A DNA stretch of 64,000 bases from Novosphingobium sp. (lineage in GTDB: Bacteria > Pseudomonadota > Alphaproteobacteria > Sphingomonadales > Sphingomonadaceae), in contig NZ_JAHEBV010000001.1 in assembly GCF_024642085.1 (NCBI RefSeq), positions 116,699-180,698 of the forward strand. The letters are read 5' to 3'. The position numbers and the translations under genes were made by a program. The notes beneath the pieces were generated by a model. That model was not told the DNA's origin. It did no database searches and worked only from the letters and a program-made list of their open reading frames with translations. Below, piece by piece: positions 9,416-20,924 of the stretch (positions are counted from its first letter, which is position 1; each line of letters starts with the position of its first letter).

Positions 9416-10981
9416 CTAGTCGCGCGTTCCGTCATTGTAAGCATAATCGTAAGTGAAGCGCGTTTCGCTGTTTGCGGCAATCGACAGTTGCCGCACCCGC
9501 TTGCCCGGTTTGTTCTGCAATTTGCCGGGCACGTTGTAAACGCGGTCTTCCCCGGTCGGGAAATCAAGTTCGTACCGCACGGCAAAAGGATTGGCGTTGC
9601 GGATCGTGGCGGTCACCGTCCTGCGCTTGGCGCCTTTGACGGGTTTGGTATCGCTGACAATCGTAATTCCGCTGGGTTCGCCAAAAACAAGTTCAACCTC
9701 TTCATCCAGTGTCTTGTCGGCCAGGGTGGTTTCGCCGATCAGTTGCCGTCCCCAGGCACTGTTCTGGTAAAGCACAACCTTGCCTGCCGGCAGCGGATTG
9801 CCCAGGCCGTCGGCCTTGCGGTTGCGGAACCGGAACAGCATTTTCGGATCTTCTGGCTCTTCCCAAACCCGCGAGCGGTAAAGCAGAACCCCTGCGACCT
9901 TGTCCGCGTTGAGGAATGCGACCTGCTTTTGCGAATGGGCCGCGACGGTCATCGCGACGGGCACGCGGTAAAGTTTCAGATCGCCCAGCGATTCCGATAC
10001 CGCGGTGACAGCAAGCGGCGAAAAGTTCGCTTTTGCCTCGCGCCGAGCGCCGGTGACGACGATATCCATCGCTTCGTCGGCCATCATCATGCCCAATGCC
10101 ATGGGCGGCGGCACTGGCGGCGGCATGATCTGCAGACCAGTCGTGGTTGTAACCGAAGGCCAGCAATTGGACCATTTAGCCAGGTTTTCAGCCTCGGCGC
10201 GGGCATTTGTTCCAGTATCGTCGCGGGTGTCATCGGACCGGTTGATCCGCCCGGCAACGGCGCTGGTCGTGGCATCGGGAAAACTGGTTTCATCGCCGCT
10301 GGCCATCGTCAGCCAGGACATCAGGCCAAGCGATTTGCCGTCATCAGCCAGAGTGCCGACATAAGTGGCGTCCCAATCAAAGCCGGTCGCGATATAGGCC
10401 AGCGTGATCGTGGCGGGGCCGCCGGGTTGATCCTTGGTGGTCATCGACAGCACCGGCTTGGCCGAAAGGGCGGGGGGCGCGCCGGGATAGATCAGCGTCT
10501 GGTTCAATCCGGTGCAATAGACCGCCTCTACCCCGCGCGGTGTCGTCAAAACCAGGCGATCAGCGGCAGATCGGACCGTGGCACGCTCTTCGGTGATTTT
10601 GCCCGTTGCGGGATCGGTGCGGCGCAGGATCACCGACTGGCCGGTGAAACCATCGACCAGGCCCTTTTGCGACAGAAGCGCGGCATCGCGGTTACGTTCG
10701 CGCGGGTCGGTGCCAAACAGGATTGCGGTCTGCGGTACGATCCCGCCTGCCACCCCTTCGAAACGCACGGTAACCACGCCTGGCGGCAGGTCCACAATGC
10801 GCGTTTCGGCGATCAGGGCGAAAGAGCCAGGCTGGTTGCGGTCGATTTCGCCGTCGCCGCGGTTGGGATCGCGGTAGAACGTCACCGCTACCGTGCCCGG
10901 CGCAGCCGACGTTACCACGGGCGGATCGGCCAGAGCCGGCATTGCGGCCAGGCCAAGGATCAAGGCAATTGCGCTGCGCAC
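9416..10981 (-). CDS. DUF4139-type secreted protein (second paralog)
   Basis: This 521-residue protein is distantly similar to its upstream neighbour across the whole length: an N-terminal beta region, then LAYIATGFDWDATYVGTL, which matches SYLTPGLGWKSDYVTLF in the neighbour, and a C-terminal beta sandwich. The start is taken at GTG 10981 (VRSAIALILGLAAMPALADP), which gives a signal peptide and lies 11 bases after the preceding stop. A longer reading to 11059 would overlap the neighbour heavily. No strong Shine-Dalgarno was seen, which suggests translational coupling. DUF4139 proteins are uncharacterised exported proteins, so the biochemical role is unknown. Confidence 0.8.
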   Translation of the reverse strand: MRSAIALILGLAAMPALADPPVVTSAAPGTVAVTFYRDPNRGDGEIDRNQPGSFALIAETRIVDLPPGVVTVRFEGVAGGIVPQTAILFGTDPRERNRDAALLSQKGLVDGFTGQSVILRRTDPATGKITEERATVRSAADRLVLTTPRGVEAVYCTGLNQTLIYPGAPPALSAKPVLSMTTKDQPGGPATITLAYIATGFDWDATYVGTLADDGKSLGLMSWLTMASGDETSFPDATTSAVAGRINRSDDTRDDTGTNARAEAENLAKWSNCWPSVTTTTGLQIMPPPVPPPMALGMMMADEAMDIVVTGARREAKANFSPLAVTAVSESLGDLKLYRVPVAMTVAAHSQKQVAFLNADKVAGVLLYRSRVWEEPEDPKMLFRFRNRKADGLGNPLPAGKVVLYQNSAWGRQLIGETTLADKTLDEEVELVFGEPSGITIVSDTKPVKGAKRRTVTATIRNANPFAVRYELDFPTGEDRVYNVPGKLQNKPGKRVRQLSIAANSETRFTYDYAYNDGTRD

Positions 10982-10992
10982 AGGGTTCAGCG

Positions 10993-12483
10993 TTACCAGG
11001 GCGTCAGGTACGTGACGGTCAGCTCTGTCTTGCCGTTCGCTGGCACCGGCACTTCCCAATGACGGCTGTCGGCGCTGTCCTGCTGGCCGGTAATCGATTC
11101 CTCCGGCACGCGCAGGTCATACCACCACCACCACTGGTGCAGCCCGGTCTGGACGACGTCGACCGTCACCGGCACGTCGCGCGCATTCGTGACCACGTAG
11201 CGCACCTGCGTGCGCCAGTAGGACTTGGGATATTCCGCATACCCTTCCTTTACGGTGCCATCGGGATAGGTCACTTTCCACCGCGAATATTTTACCCATT
11301 CGTCGCTGGTTATGGCTTCGCGCTTGTCTACGACCGGCTGCACCTTGACGTCGAAGGCATCGCCGGTCCGGATCGCCAGGCTTGAACCACCCGGAGTGTG
11401 CGGGATTGCGCTTTCACCTACGAATTGCGCCTGGCCCTTGGTGTCACGCATGTAGACGCGGACCGTCCCGGCCGGCAGCGCCGCACCGATCCCTGCGGCC
11501 CGGGCGCTGCTGAACTTAAGCACAGAGGCTGCGCTTTGCGCTTCTTCCGCGTTGGTCAGCCAATTGGCACGGTACTCGTATCCCTTGCGGGCCGGCACGC
11601 CTTCGGCATTGAGGAACGAGACCTGCTTGGTCTGGGCATTGGCAATCGTGGTGCGGCCTTCGATCGGATAGATGTGCAGATCGCCCAGCTGCGCGCCGCC
11701 GCTTTCGGTCCCGGCCACGTTGCCGCGCGGACGGACCGGACGCGAATTGTAGCCGCCGTAGTTTTGCTGTGTCTGCCCAACATCGCCCGCGATCATCAGG
11801 ATTCGTGCGTTCTGGAACGTTGTTCCCGTGCTGTTGGTCAGTGTGATCCAGCCTTGCATGTCGAGCTTTCCCGACTTTTCGTCGAACAATGTGACATAGT
11901 CCGATTTCCAGCCCAGTCCCGGCGTCAGATAGGATAGCGCCAATGGCCGCGTGCCGCCGCGTTTGGCATCGACCGTTACGGAAAGCGTTGGCCGGGCGCG
12001 CAGATTGGGCGGGATCGAATCGAAGATCACCCGCACCGGCAACCCGTCGTCGCGCAGCACTTCGATTCGCTCCCCTATTTTCAGCACCACACCGCCATTG
12101 GCCGCCAACACCTGGGCGCGTTCGCGCGTCTCCGCGCCAGTCGCAGGATTGGTGCGCAGCAAGGTGATGGTCTGCCCGACCGCCTTTTGCATCAGCGCTG
12201 CCGGGGTCAGGAGGTCATAATCGAAGTTCTGCTCGATAATGCCAAACCCTTCGCCTGACAGGGTGACCGTTTCGGGCCGGATTCGCGCCGATACATCGGG
12301 AAAATCCTGGCGCGATTTTCCGATGGGCAGGTTGACCTCGCGTTCATCGTGGACCAGCGCTTGATCGTTGTTGTAAATTGTGACTGACAGGTCGCCCTGG
12401 GCGCTGGGTGCTGCCGACTGTGCCAGAAGGGCAATCGGAAATCCCGCCAGTCCGGCGGAAAATACAAGCTTGGTCAGCCGCAT
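10993..12483 (-). CDS. DUF4139 domain-containing secreted protein
   Basis: This 496-residue protein has a signal peptide (MRLTKLVFSAGLAGFPIALLAQ) and a clear GAGAGGA ribosome-binding site upstream of the ATG. An N-terminal domain (LSVTIYNNDQALVHDEREV...LPIG) is followed by the DUF4139 core: LRARPTLSVTV, LSYLTPGLGWKSDYV, WITLTNSTGTTFQNARI and a C-terminal RWKVTYPDGTVKEGYAEYP segment. The family is widespread in proteobacteria without an agreed function. It is the first gene of the minus-strand group that continues with a paralog, an acylase and an M16 peptidase, and it is divergent from clpB. Confidence 0.88.
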   Translation of the reverse strand: MRLTKLVFSAGLAGFPIALLAQSAAPSAQGDLSVTIYNNDQALVHDEREVNLPIGKSRQDFPDVSARIRPETVTLSGEGFGIIEQNFDYDLLTPAALMQKAVGQTITLLRTNPATGAETRERAQVLAANGGVVLKIGERIEVLRDDGLPVRVIFDSIPPNLRARPTLSVTVDAKRGGTRPLALSYLTPGLGWKSDYVTLFDEKSGKLDMQGWITLTNSTGTTFQNARILMIAGDVGQTQQNYGGYNSRPVRPRGNVAGTESGGAQLGDLHIYPIEGRTTIANAQTKQVSFLNAEGVPARKGYEYRANWLTNAEEAQSAASVLKFSSARAAGIGAALPAGTVRVYMRDTKGQAQFVGESAIPHTPGGSSLAIRTGDAFDVKVQPVVDKREAITSDEWVKYSRWKVTYPDGTVKEGYAEYPKSYWRTQVRYVVTNARDVPVTVDVVQTGLHQWWWWYDLRVPEESITGQQDSADSRHWEVPVPANGKTELTVTYLTPW

Positions 12484-12574
12484 ATTGATCCTCTCTGCTT
12501 CGTCGCCGCAGCTTGCCTCGGCAGGATCGGGTTGACCAGCATCAAAGTCATGCGATCAAATTGCGCCTAGCGCC

Positions 12575-12600
12575 CTTGTGTTGCTTCAAAGTCACACTAT
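12575..12600 (+). promoter_or_regulatory. Possible heat-shock (sigma-32) promoter of clpB
   Basis: CTTG at 12575-12578 and CACTAT at 12595-12600 are separated by 16 bases, 30 bases upstream of the clpB ATG. This loosely resembles the alphaproteobacterial RpoH pattern (CTTG, 16-18 bases, CYTAT). The call rests partly on clpB being a classical RpoH target and the match is imperfect. Confidence 0.35.
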
Positions 12601-12630
12601 CTCACGGTGTAACAGGAGGCTGATACACCC

Positions 12631-15213
<2,583 letters not shown>

Positions 15214-15300
15214 CGCGCGCGGCCTCGATTGCGCGTTGACCTGGCCGGAGCGGCGCTTTAATCGTTCGGTTAAACGCCCGTTCCGGAGAGGAGTCGTCCC

Positions 15301-16473
15301 ATGCCTGCCGCCTATATCGTCGATGCCGTTCGTACTGCCGGGGGCCGCCGCGGTGGGCGTCTTTCCGGCATTCACCCGGTCGATCTGGCCGCAGCTGCGC
15401 TGGATGATCTGGTCACCCGCACTGGCATGGACCCGGCTGGGATCGATGACGTGGTGATGGGCTGTGTAAGCCAGGGCGGACAGCAGGCCAACCAGGTTGG
15501 CCGCAACGCTGTGCTCGCCTCAAAGGTGCTGCCGCAATCGGTTCCGGCGGTGACGATTGACCGTCAGTGCGGATCGTCGCAGCAGGCAATCCAGTTCGCT
15601 GCGCAGGCGGTGATGAGCGGCACCCAGGATGTGGTGATCGCGGCCGGCGTCGAATCGATGACCCGCGTTCCGATGGGCAGCACCACCATGCTGTTCATGA
15701 AGGAAGGGCTGGGCGCATCGCGCTCGCCCGGCCTGGCCGAGAATTATCCGGGGCCGAACTGGACGCAGTTCGCCGGCGCGGAAATGATCGCGCAAAAGCA
15801 CGGCTTTTCGAAAGACGACATGGACCGCTTCGCGCTGCGCAGCCATCACAACGCCAGGGCCGCGACTGAAGCCGGGGCATTTGCTGGTGAAATCGTGCCG
15901 ATCGCCATCGAGACGCCCGACGGCGCGGCGGTGCACAACGTCGATGAAGGCATTCGCATGGACGCAACGCTGGAAAGCATCGCAGCGGTCAAGCTGCTCA
16001 GCGAAGGCGGGCGGATTACAGCAGCCAGTTCCAGTCAGATCTGTGACGGTTCCTCGGCTGCGCTGGTAGTTTCGGAAGAGGCCTTGAAGCGCTATAACCT
16101 GACCCCGCTTGCACGCATCCACACTTTGGCAGTAACCGCCGGCGATCCGGTGATCATGCTTGAAGAACCGCTGTTCGCGACCGACAAGGCGCTGCAACGC
16201 GCCGGGCTGTCGATCGGCGATATAGACCTTTACGAAGTGAATGAGGCCTTTGCCTCGGTCCCGATGGCCTGGCTCAAACACACCGGCGCCGATCCCGACA
16301 AGCTTAACGTCAATGGCGGCGCGATTGCGCTGGGCCATCCGCTGGGCGCATCGGGGACCAAGCTGATGGCGACCCTGCTCCATGCGCTCAAGGCCAGGGG
16401 CAAGAAATACGGTTTGCAGACAATGTGCGAAGGTGGCGGGGTTGCCAATGTGACGATCGTCGAGATGGTTTGA
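15301..16473 (+). CDS. Acetyl-CoA C-acyltransferase (thiolase)
   Basis: The 390-residue thiolase has the complete catalytic set: Cys90 in DRQCGSSQQ, His346 in GHPLGASG and Cys376 in MCEGGGVAN. The enzyme cleaves 3-ketoacyl-CoA with CoA or condenses acetyl-CoA; the degradative direction is more likely given the neighbouring SDR and enoyl-CoA hydratase. GAGAGGAG precedes the ATG. It opens a co-directional fatty acyl-CoA block (thiolase, SDR, hydratase, TetR). I do not assign fadA or phaA because chain-length specificity cannot be read from the sequence. Confidence 0.95.
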   Translation: MPAAYIVDAVRTAGGRRGGRLSGIHPVDLAAAALDDLVTRTGMDPAGIDDVVMGCVSQGGQQANQVGRNAVLASKVLPQSVPAVTIDRQCGSSQQAIQFAAQAVMSGTQDVVIAAGVESMTRVPMGSTTMLFMKEGLGASRSPGLAENYPGPNWTQFAGAEMIAQKHGFSKDDMDRFALRSHHNARAATEAGAFAGEIVPIAIETPDGAAVHNVDEGIRMDATLESIAAVKLLSEGGRITAASSSQICDGSSAALVVSEEALKRYNLTPLARIHTLAVTAGDPVIMLEEPLFATDKALQRAGLSIGDIDLYEVNEAFASVPMAWLKHTGADPDKLNVNGGAIALGHPLGASGTKLMATLLHALKARGKKYGLQTMCEGGGVANVTIVEMV

Positions 16474-16525
16474 AGCCAACCTCGATCACGCCTTAGATTT
16501 ACGAAGAACATGGAGAATTGCTGAA

Positions 16526-17308
16526 ATGAAACTCGACAACACGGTCGCAGCTGTCGTTACCGGCGGCGCTTCGGGGCTGGGTGCCGCGACCGCCCGGGCG
16601 CTGGCTGCCAAGGGCGTCAAAGTCGCCATTTTCGATCTGCAGGAGGAAAAAGGCAAAGCCGTTGCTGCTGAAATCGGCGGCGTGTTCTGCGAAGTCAACG
16701 TGACCGATGATGCCAGCGTCGATGCCGGGTTTGCCAAGGCACGCGATGCCCACGGGCAGGAACGCATCCTCGTCAACTGCGCCGGTACCGGCAATGCAAT
16801 CAAGACCGCCAGTCGGTCAAAGCAGGACGGCAGCATCAAGCATTTTCCCCTGGATGCGTTCAACTGGATCGTCCAGATCAACCTGGTCGGCACATTCCGC
16901 TGTATCGCCAAATCGGCGGCGGGCATGTTGACCCTTGATCCGCAGGACGACGGTGATCGCGGCGCGATCGTCAATACCGCTTCGGTTGCGGCTGAGGACG
17001 GCCAGATCGGCCAGGCGGCCTATTCCGCGTCGAAGGGCGGCGTGGTCGGCATGACCCTGCCGATCGCGCGCGACCTGTCGGGTGAGAACATCCGCGTCAA
17101 CACGATCCTGCCGGGCATTTTCAACACCCCGCTGCTCGCCGCTGCGCCGCAGAACGTCAAAGATGCGCTGGGCGCTTCGGTACCGTTCCCCAAGCGGCTG
17201 GGCGAGCCCGAGGAATACGCCAAGCTGGCAATGTGCATGATTGAAAACGGGTACTTCAACGGCGAGGACGTGCGCCTTGACGGCGGGATCCGCATGGCGC
17301 CGCGTTAA
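16526..17308 (+). CDS. SDR dehydrogenase, 3-hydroxyacyl-CoA dehydrogenase type II-like
   Basis: The 260-residue short-chain dehydrogenase has TGGASGLG (residues 12-19) for NAD binding, DLQ at the end of beta-2 favouring NAD over NADP, NCAG near 84, and the Ser153-Tyr166-Lys170 triad. The ending DGGIRMAPR and the spacing resemble HSD17B10-type 3-hydroxyacyl-CoA dehydrogenases. Situated between a thiolase and an enoyl-CoA hydratase, it probably oxidises 3-hydroxyacyl-CoA to 3-ketoacyl-CoA. The exact substrate is inferred from context. The 52-base gap after the thiolase stop leaves room for a ribosome-binding site but suggests no separate promoter. Confidence 0.92.
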   Translation: MKLDNTVAAVVTGGASGLGAATARALAAKGVKVAIFDLQEEKGKAVAAEIGGVFCEVNVTDDASVDAGFAKARDAHGQERILVNCAGTGNAIKTASRSKQDGSIKHFPLDAFNWIVQINLVGTFRCIAKSAAGMLTLDPQDDGDRGAIVNTASVAAEDGQIGQAAYSASKGGVVGMTLPIARDLSGENIRVNTILPGIFNTPLLAAAPQNVKDALGASVPFPKRLGEPEEYAKLAMCMIENGYFNGEDVRLDGGIRMAPR

Positions 17309-17386
17309 TTTGGCTGGGTCCCCGTGCAGACGGGGACCAAAGGCCTGACCCCCTGCCCGCGCGGGGGATCACGGAGGGGTTTGAAG

Positions 17387-18259
17387 ATGGGTTATTCGCA
17401 GATCGCGCTCGATATCAGCGAAGGCATTGCCACGCTGACGCTTAACCGTCCCGAAAAGATGAACGCCTTCACCGGCACGATGATGAACGAAATCATCGAT
17501 GCGATTGACCGCACCGACGCCGATGACGCGGTGCGGGCGGTGATCTTTACCGGAGCCGGTGAGCGCGCGTTCTGTGCCGGGGCCGATCTGACGCCCGACG
17601 ATGGCCGCGCGGTGTTTTCCAATTCCGAACCGGTCACGGACCTTTCCGATCCGCGCGTGCGCGATGGCGGCGGATTGCTGACCCTGCGGCTGTTCCAGTC
17701 GATGAAGCCGCTGATCTCCGCCTGCAACGGTGCCGCGGTGGGCGTGGGCATTACCATGCAACTGCCCATGGACATCCGCCTGGCCAGTGAAACGGCGCGC
17801 TACGGCTTTGTCTTCGCTCGTCGCGGGATTGTTCCCGAAGCCTGCTCAAGCTGGTTCCTGCCTAAGTTGGTCGGCGTTTCCCAGGCGATGGAATGGTGTA
17901 TGACTGGGCGGATATTCGATGCGCAGGAGGCCTTGCGCGGCGGGCTGGTGCGATCGGTCCATGCGCCGGGCGAATTGATGGACGCGGCGCGCGGACTGGC
18001 GCGCGAGATTGCCGACAACACCTCGGCCGTGTCAGTCGCGATGACACGCGCGATGCTGTGGCGCAATCCGTCGGGCGACCATCCGATGGAAGCGCACAAA
18101 GTCGACAGCCGGGCGATCTACCGCTTGTCCAAGGGCGTGGATGCAAAGGAAGGTGTGCAAAGCTTCCTTGAAAAGCGGGCTCCGGCCTTTCCGGGCCGGG
18201 TTTCTGCCGATATGCCGGACTTCTACCCCTGGTGGGGAGAGGAGCCGCCCTACGCATGA
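17387..18259 (+). CDS. Enoyl-CoA hydratase/isomerase family protein
   Basis: The 290-residue crotonase-fold protein contains FCAGADL (oxyanion hole, about 62-68), NGAAVGVGITMQLPMD (about 112-127) and GIVPEACSSWFLP with the second catalytic glutamate. The ATG at 17387 is preferred to 17324 because it has an ACGGAGGGG ribosome-binding site and gives a normal crotonase N-terminus (MGYSQIALDI). It should hydrate trans-2-enoyl-CoA, feeding the neighbouring dehydrogenase and thiolase. The last codons overlap the TetR start (ATGA, 18256-18259), linking expression to that regulator. Confidence 0.94.
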   Translation: MGYSQIALDISEGIATLTLNRPEKMNAFTGTMMNEIIDAIDRTDADDAVRAVIFTGAGERAFCAGADLTPDDGRAVFSNSEPVTDLSDPRVRDGGGLLTLRLFQSMKPLISACNGAAVGVGITMQLPMDIRLASETARYGFVFARRGIVPEACSSWFLPKLVGVSQAMEWCMTGRIFDAQEALRGGLVRSVHAPGELMDAARGLAREIADNTSAVSVAMTRAMLWRNPSGDHPMEAHKVDSRAIYRLSKGVDAKEGVQSFLEKRAPAFPGRVSADMPDFYPWWGEEPPYA

Positions 18260-18891
18260 CGACAGCGAGCCAGCAGATCGCACCCGATGCGCCGCCCGGC
18301 GCGCGAGACCAGTTGCTGGATACCGCGTCTGCGATCATGCGCGAAGGCGACATCGTCGATATTTCGCTGTCGGAACTGTCGCTGCGTTCGGGCCTCAATT
18401 CGGCGCTGGTCAAATACTATTTTGGCAACAAGGCCGGTTTGCTGAAAGCGCTGCTCGACCGTGACATGGCGGGGATCGTCCATTCGGTCGATGCCCTGCT
18501 GGCCAAGGACATGGCGCCCGAAGTGCGGCTGCGCCGCCACATCGGCGCAGTGGTCGATACCTATTACAAGACCCCTTATCTCAACCGGCTGCTGATGCGG
18601 CTGGTGCGCGAGAGCGACCCGGACGAGGCGCATCGCATCGCCGACAGCTATCTGACCCCGCTCAGCCGGGCATATGACAAGCTGATCGAGGACGGGATGC
18701 GCGAAGGCGTGTTCCGATCCATCGACCCGCAGATGTTCTATTTCACCACCACCGGGGCCTGTGACCGGTTCTTTTCATCGCGGCTGGTGCTCAAGCATTG
18801 CTACGATACCGAAGCGCTGACCGAAGAGCTGCGTGACCGTTACCGCGACCATTGCATCGAGACCATAATGGCCGGCATCCTCGCCCGCTGA
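18256..18891 (+). CDS. TetR-family transcriptional regulator
   Basis: The 211-residue protein has an N-terminal TetR helix-turn-helix: ARDQLLDTASAIMREGDI, then ISLSELSLRSGLNSALVKYYFGNKAGLL, with the characteristic KYYFGNK of helix 3. A variable ligand domain follows (about 75-211). It starts at ATG 18256, overlapping the enoyl-CoA hydratase stop by four bases. It is probably the local repressor of the thiolase/SDR/hydratase genes, responding to an acyl-CoA-like ligand; this is inferred from position. Its stop shares one base with the start of the methylthioadenosine phosphorylase gene. Confidence 0.93.
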   Translation: MTTASQQIAPDAPPGARDQLLDTASAIMREGDIVDISLSELSLRSGLNSALVKYYFGNKAGLLKALLDRDMAGIVHSVDALLAKDMAPEVRLRRHIGAVVDTYYKTPYLNRLLMRLVRESDPDEAHRIADSYLTPLSRAYDKLIEDGMREGVFRSIDPQMFYFTTTGACDRFFSSRLVLKHCYDTEALTEELRDRYRDHCIETIMAGILAR

Positions 18892-19760
18892 TGCCGGCTG
18901 GCTGGCATATCGGGGTAATCGGCGGTTCCGGCCTGGCCGCTGCTGTGGCGATGGACGGCGCGCAGGAGATCGAGGTTGCCAGCCCATTTGGCGCGGCCTC
19001 CGGTCCGGTGACAACAGGCACGATCGGCGCGGTCCGGGTAACGTTTCTGGCCCGCCACGGTGCCGGGCACCGCCTGCCGCCTGGTGAGATAAACTACCGC
19101 GCCAATATCGACGTGCTGAAACGCTGCGGCGTAACCGACGTTATCGCGCTGTCGGCAATCGGATCACTCAACGAAGCGATGGAGCCCGGGCATTTTGTGG
19201 CGATCGACCAGCTGATCGACCGCACGATTGGTCGCGCAGGCAGTTTTTTCGGCACGGGTCTGGTGGCGCATGTTTCGCTGGCCGATCCGGTCTGCCCGCG
19301 CTTGCAGGCCCTGCTGGCCAAGGCGGCTGATGCGCAAGGCGCACAGGTCCATCCAGGGGGCACCTATCTGGCGATGGAAGGGCCGCAGTTTTCAACCCGG
19401 GCAGAAAGCCGCCTTTACCAAAGCTGGGGTGCCGACGTGATCGGCATGACCGCAATGCCCGAAGCGCGGCTCGCCCGTGAGGCTGAACTACCCTACGCCC
19501 TGCTCGGCATGGTCACCGATTTTGATTCCTGGCGCGAAGCCGATGCAGGGGTCGATGCTGGGGCCGTGTTGGCAGTGATGAAGGCCAATGTCGAAACGGC
19601 CCGCGCGATTGTCGGCAGCCTGGTGGCAGCGCTTCCGGCAAAGCGCGCCGCCAGCCCGATCGACCGTGCACTTGACCATGCAATCATGACCGCGCCTGAT
19701 CAGCGCGACCGCACGCTGGCTGCCAAATTGCAGGCCGTCGCCGGAAGGGTGCTGCAATGA
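18891..19760 (+). CDS. mtnP: S-methyl-5'-thioadenosine phosphorylase
   Basis: The 289-residue PNP/MTAP-family protein includes IGVIGGSGL near the start, ARHGAGHRLPPGEINYRANI (phosphate and base site), LSAIGSL, and GTYLAMEGPQFSTRAESR followed by GADVIGMTAMPEA, the last typical of MTA phosphorylase. It splits methylthioadenosine into adenine and methylthioribose-1-phosphate for sulphur and purine salvage. The ATG at 18891 is favoured over 18852 because it follows the TetR stop with a one-base overlap. The ATGA overlap with maiA (19757-19760) couples it to the tyrosine-degradation genes, an unusual partnership. Confidence 0.93.
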   Translation: MPAGWHIGVIGGSGLAAAVAMDGAQEIEVASPFGAASGPVTTGTIGAVRVTFLARHGAGHRLPPGEINYRANIDVLKRCGVTDVIALSAIGSLNEAMEPGHFVAIDQLIDRTIGRAGSFFGTGLVAHVSLADPVCPRLQALLAKAADAQGAQVHPGGTYLAMEGPQFSTRAESRLYQSWGADVIGMTAMPEARLAREAELPYALLGMVTDFDSWREADAGVDAGAVLAVMKANVETARAIVGSLVAALPAKRAASPIDRALDHAIMTAPDQRDRTLAAKLQAVAGRVLQ

Positions 19761-20392
19761 CGGATGAAGTCGTCCTGTATGATTACTGGCGTTCATCCGC
19801 CGCATACCGGGTGCGGATTGTCCTCAATCTGAAGGGAATAGCATACCGCGCAGTGCCGGTTGATCTGGGCAAGGCAGAGCAGACCAACCCTGCCTTTGTC
19901 GCGATGAACCCCCAAGGGCTGGTGCCGGCGCTACAGATCGACGGCCATTTGCTGACACAAAGCCTGGCGATCATTGATTACCTTGATGCCAGGGTTGATA
20001 GCCCGCCGATGGTTTCGCCTGATCCCGCAGCGCGATCACGCATCCTGGCCCAGGCATTGGTAATCGCGGCGGATATTCATCCAATCAACAACCTGCGCGT
20101 GCTCAACTACCTGCGCCGCGAGCTTGGCGCTGATGAAGCCGCCATCAACCGTTGGTACCATCACTGGATCCTGGATGGGTTCCGCGCGCTGGAAGATCAG
20201 GCACCGCAGCGGGGCTTGCTGGGCGGTGATCAGGCCAACCTGGCCGATGTGTGCCTGGTTCCGCAGATGGCCAATGCCCGGCGTTTTGCAGTGCCCCTGG
20301 AAGCGTTCCCGCGACTGGTCGCGATTGATGAGCAGCTTCGTGCGCTGGATCCGTTTGCCCGGGCCGCGCCGGAAGCGGTGGCCCCGGCTTGA
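19757..20392 (+). CDS. maiA: Maleylacetoacetate isomerase (zeta-class GST)
   Basis: The 211-residue zeta-class glutathione transferase carries the SSAAYRVRIVLNLKG motif near residues 13-27 (family form SSCSxRVRIAL), NPQGLVPAL and SLAIIDYLD in the thioredoxin domain, and a helical C-terminal domain. It isomerises maleylacetoacetate to fumarylacetoacetate using glutathione, the penultimate step of homogentisate breakdown. It overlaps mtnP by four bases and is followed, after a 76-base gap, by a MarR regulator and fah. One deviation is Ala for Cys in SSCS-like position 3, which some functional members tolerate. Confidence 0.93.
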   Translation: MTDEVVLYDYWRSSAAYRVRIVLNLKGIAYRAVPVDLGKAEQTNPAFVAMNPQGLVPALQIDGHLLTQSLAIIDYLDARVDSPPMVSPDPAARSRILAQALVIAADIHPINNLRVLNYLRRELGADEAAINRWYHHWILDGFRALEDQAPQRGLLGGDQANLADVCLVPQMANARRFAVPLEAFPRLVAIDEQLRALDPFARAAPEAVAPA

Positions 20393-20443
20393 AAAAAGGC
20401 ACAAGCGCCCATTGCGCGGCGTGCCGCTTGGTCCTAGCAAATT

Positions 20444-20459
20444 GGTTACAGTTGGAACC
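20444..20459 (+). promoter_or_regulatory. Imperfect palindrome, possible MarR operator
   Basis: GGTTACAGTTGGAACC has matching 4-base arms (GGTT/AACC) and begins 25 bases before the MarR start, in the only sizeable gap of this gene run. MarR proteins often bind such repeats near their own promoter. The arms are short, so this is tentative. Confidence 0.25.
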
Positions 20460-20468
20460 GCCTTGCCG

Positions 20469-20924
20469 ATGACCGTCCGAAACGCCCGCCTTGCCGATTT
20501 CTTGCCCTATCTGTTGTCGGTTACGTCCAATGTGGTGAGCGACCGGATTGCCGATGAATACCGCGCGCGTTTTGGTCTGAAGATCCCTGAATGGCGGGTT
20601 ATGGCAGTGCTTGGCGATGGCGGCGCGATGACCCAGCGGCTGCTGGTCGGCGCAACGCGGATGGACAAGGTGGCGGTCAACCGTGCGTGCAAGGTCCTTG
20701 AAGAACGAGGCCTGATCAGACGCAGCCCGAATGACCGGGATGGGCGATCACACCACCTCGAACTTACCGCGGCTGGCAAGGCGATGCACGGCGAAATCAT
20801 GCCGATTGCACTTGATATGGAACGCCGCCTGTTTTCCACGCTCGGTGCAGCCGAACGTGACCAGTTCAAGTCTCTGCTAGCCCGCATCAACGTGGCGGCA
20901 GATCAGATGGAGAGCCCTGAATGA
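20469..20924 (+). CDS. MarR-family transcriptional regulator
   Basis: The 151-residue winged-helix regulator has GLKIPEWRVMAVLGDGG, the recognition helix region MDKVAVNRACKVLEERGLI and the wing RSPNDRDGRSHHLELTAAG, all standard MarR features. The ATG at 20469 was chosen because earlier in-frame starts lie inside maiA. Its stop overlaps the fah start (ATGA, 20921-20924). It probably controls the homogentisate pathway genes; HmgR-like regulators of this pathway are commonly IclR or MarR type. The ligand is unknown and may be homogentisate or a downstream intermediate. Confidence 0.92.
   Translation: MTVRNARLADFLPYLLSVTSNVVSDRIADEYRARFGLKIPEWRVMAVLGDGGAMTQRLLVGATRMDKVAVNRACKVLEERGLIRRSPNDRDGRSHHLELTAAGKAMHGEIMPIALDMERRLFSTLGAAERDQFKSLLARINVAADQMESPE

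Noticed and set aside
9314..11062. A 582-codon plus-strand frame over the DUF4139 gene
   Set aside because: It is complementary to a protein with a signal peptide and full family match on the other strand; no ribosome-binding site or domain.
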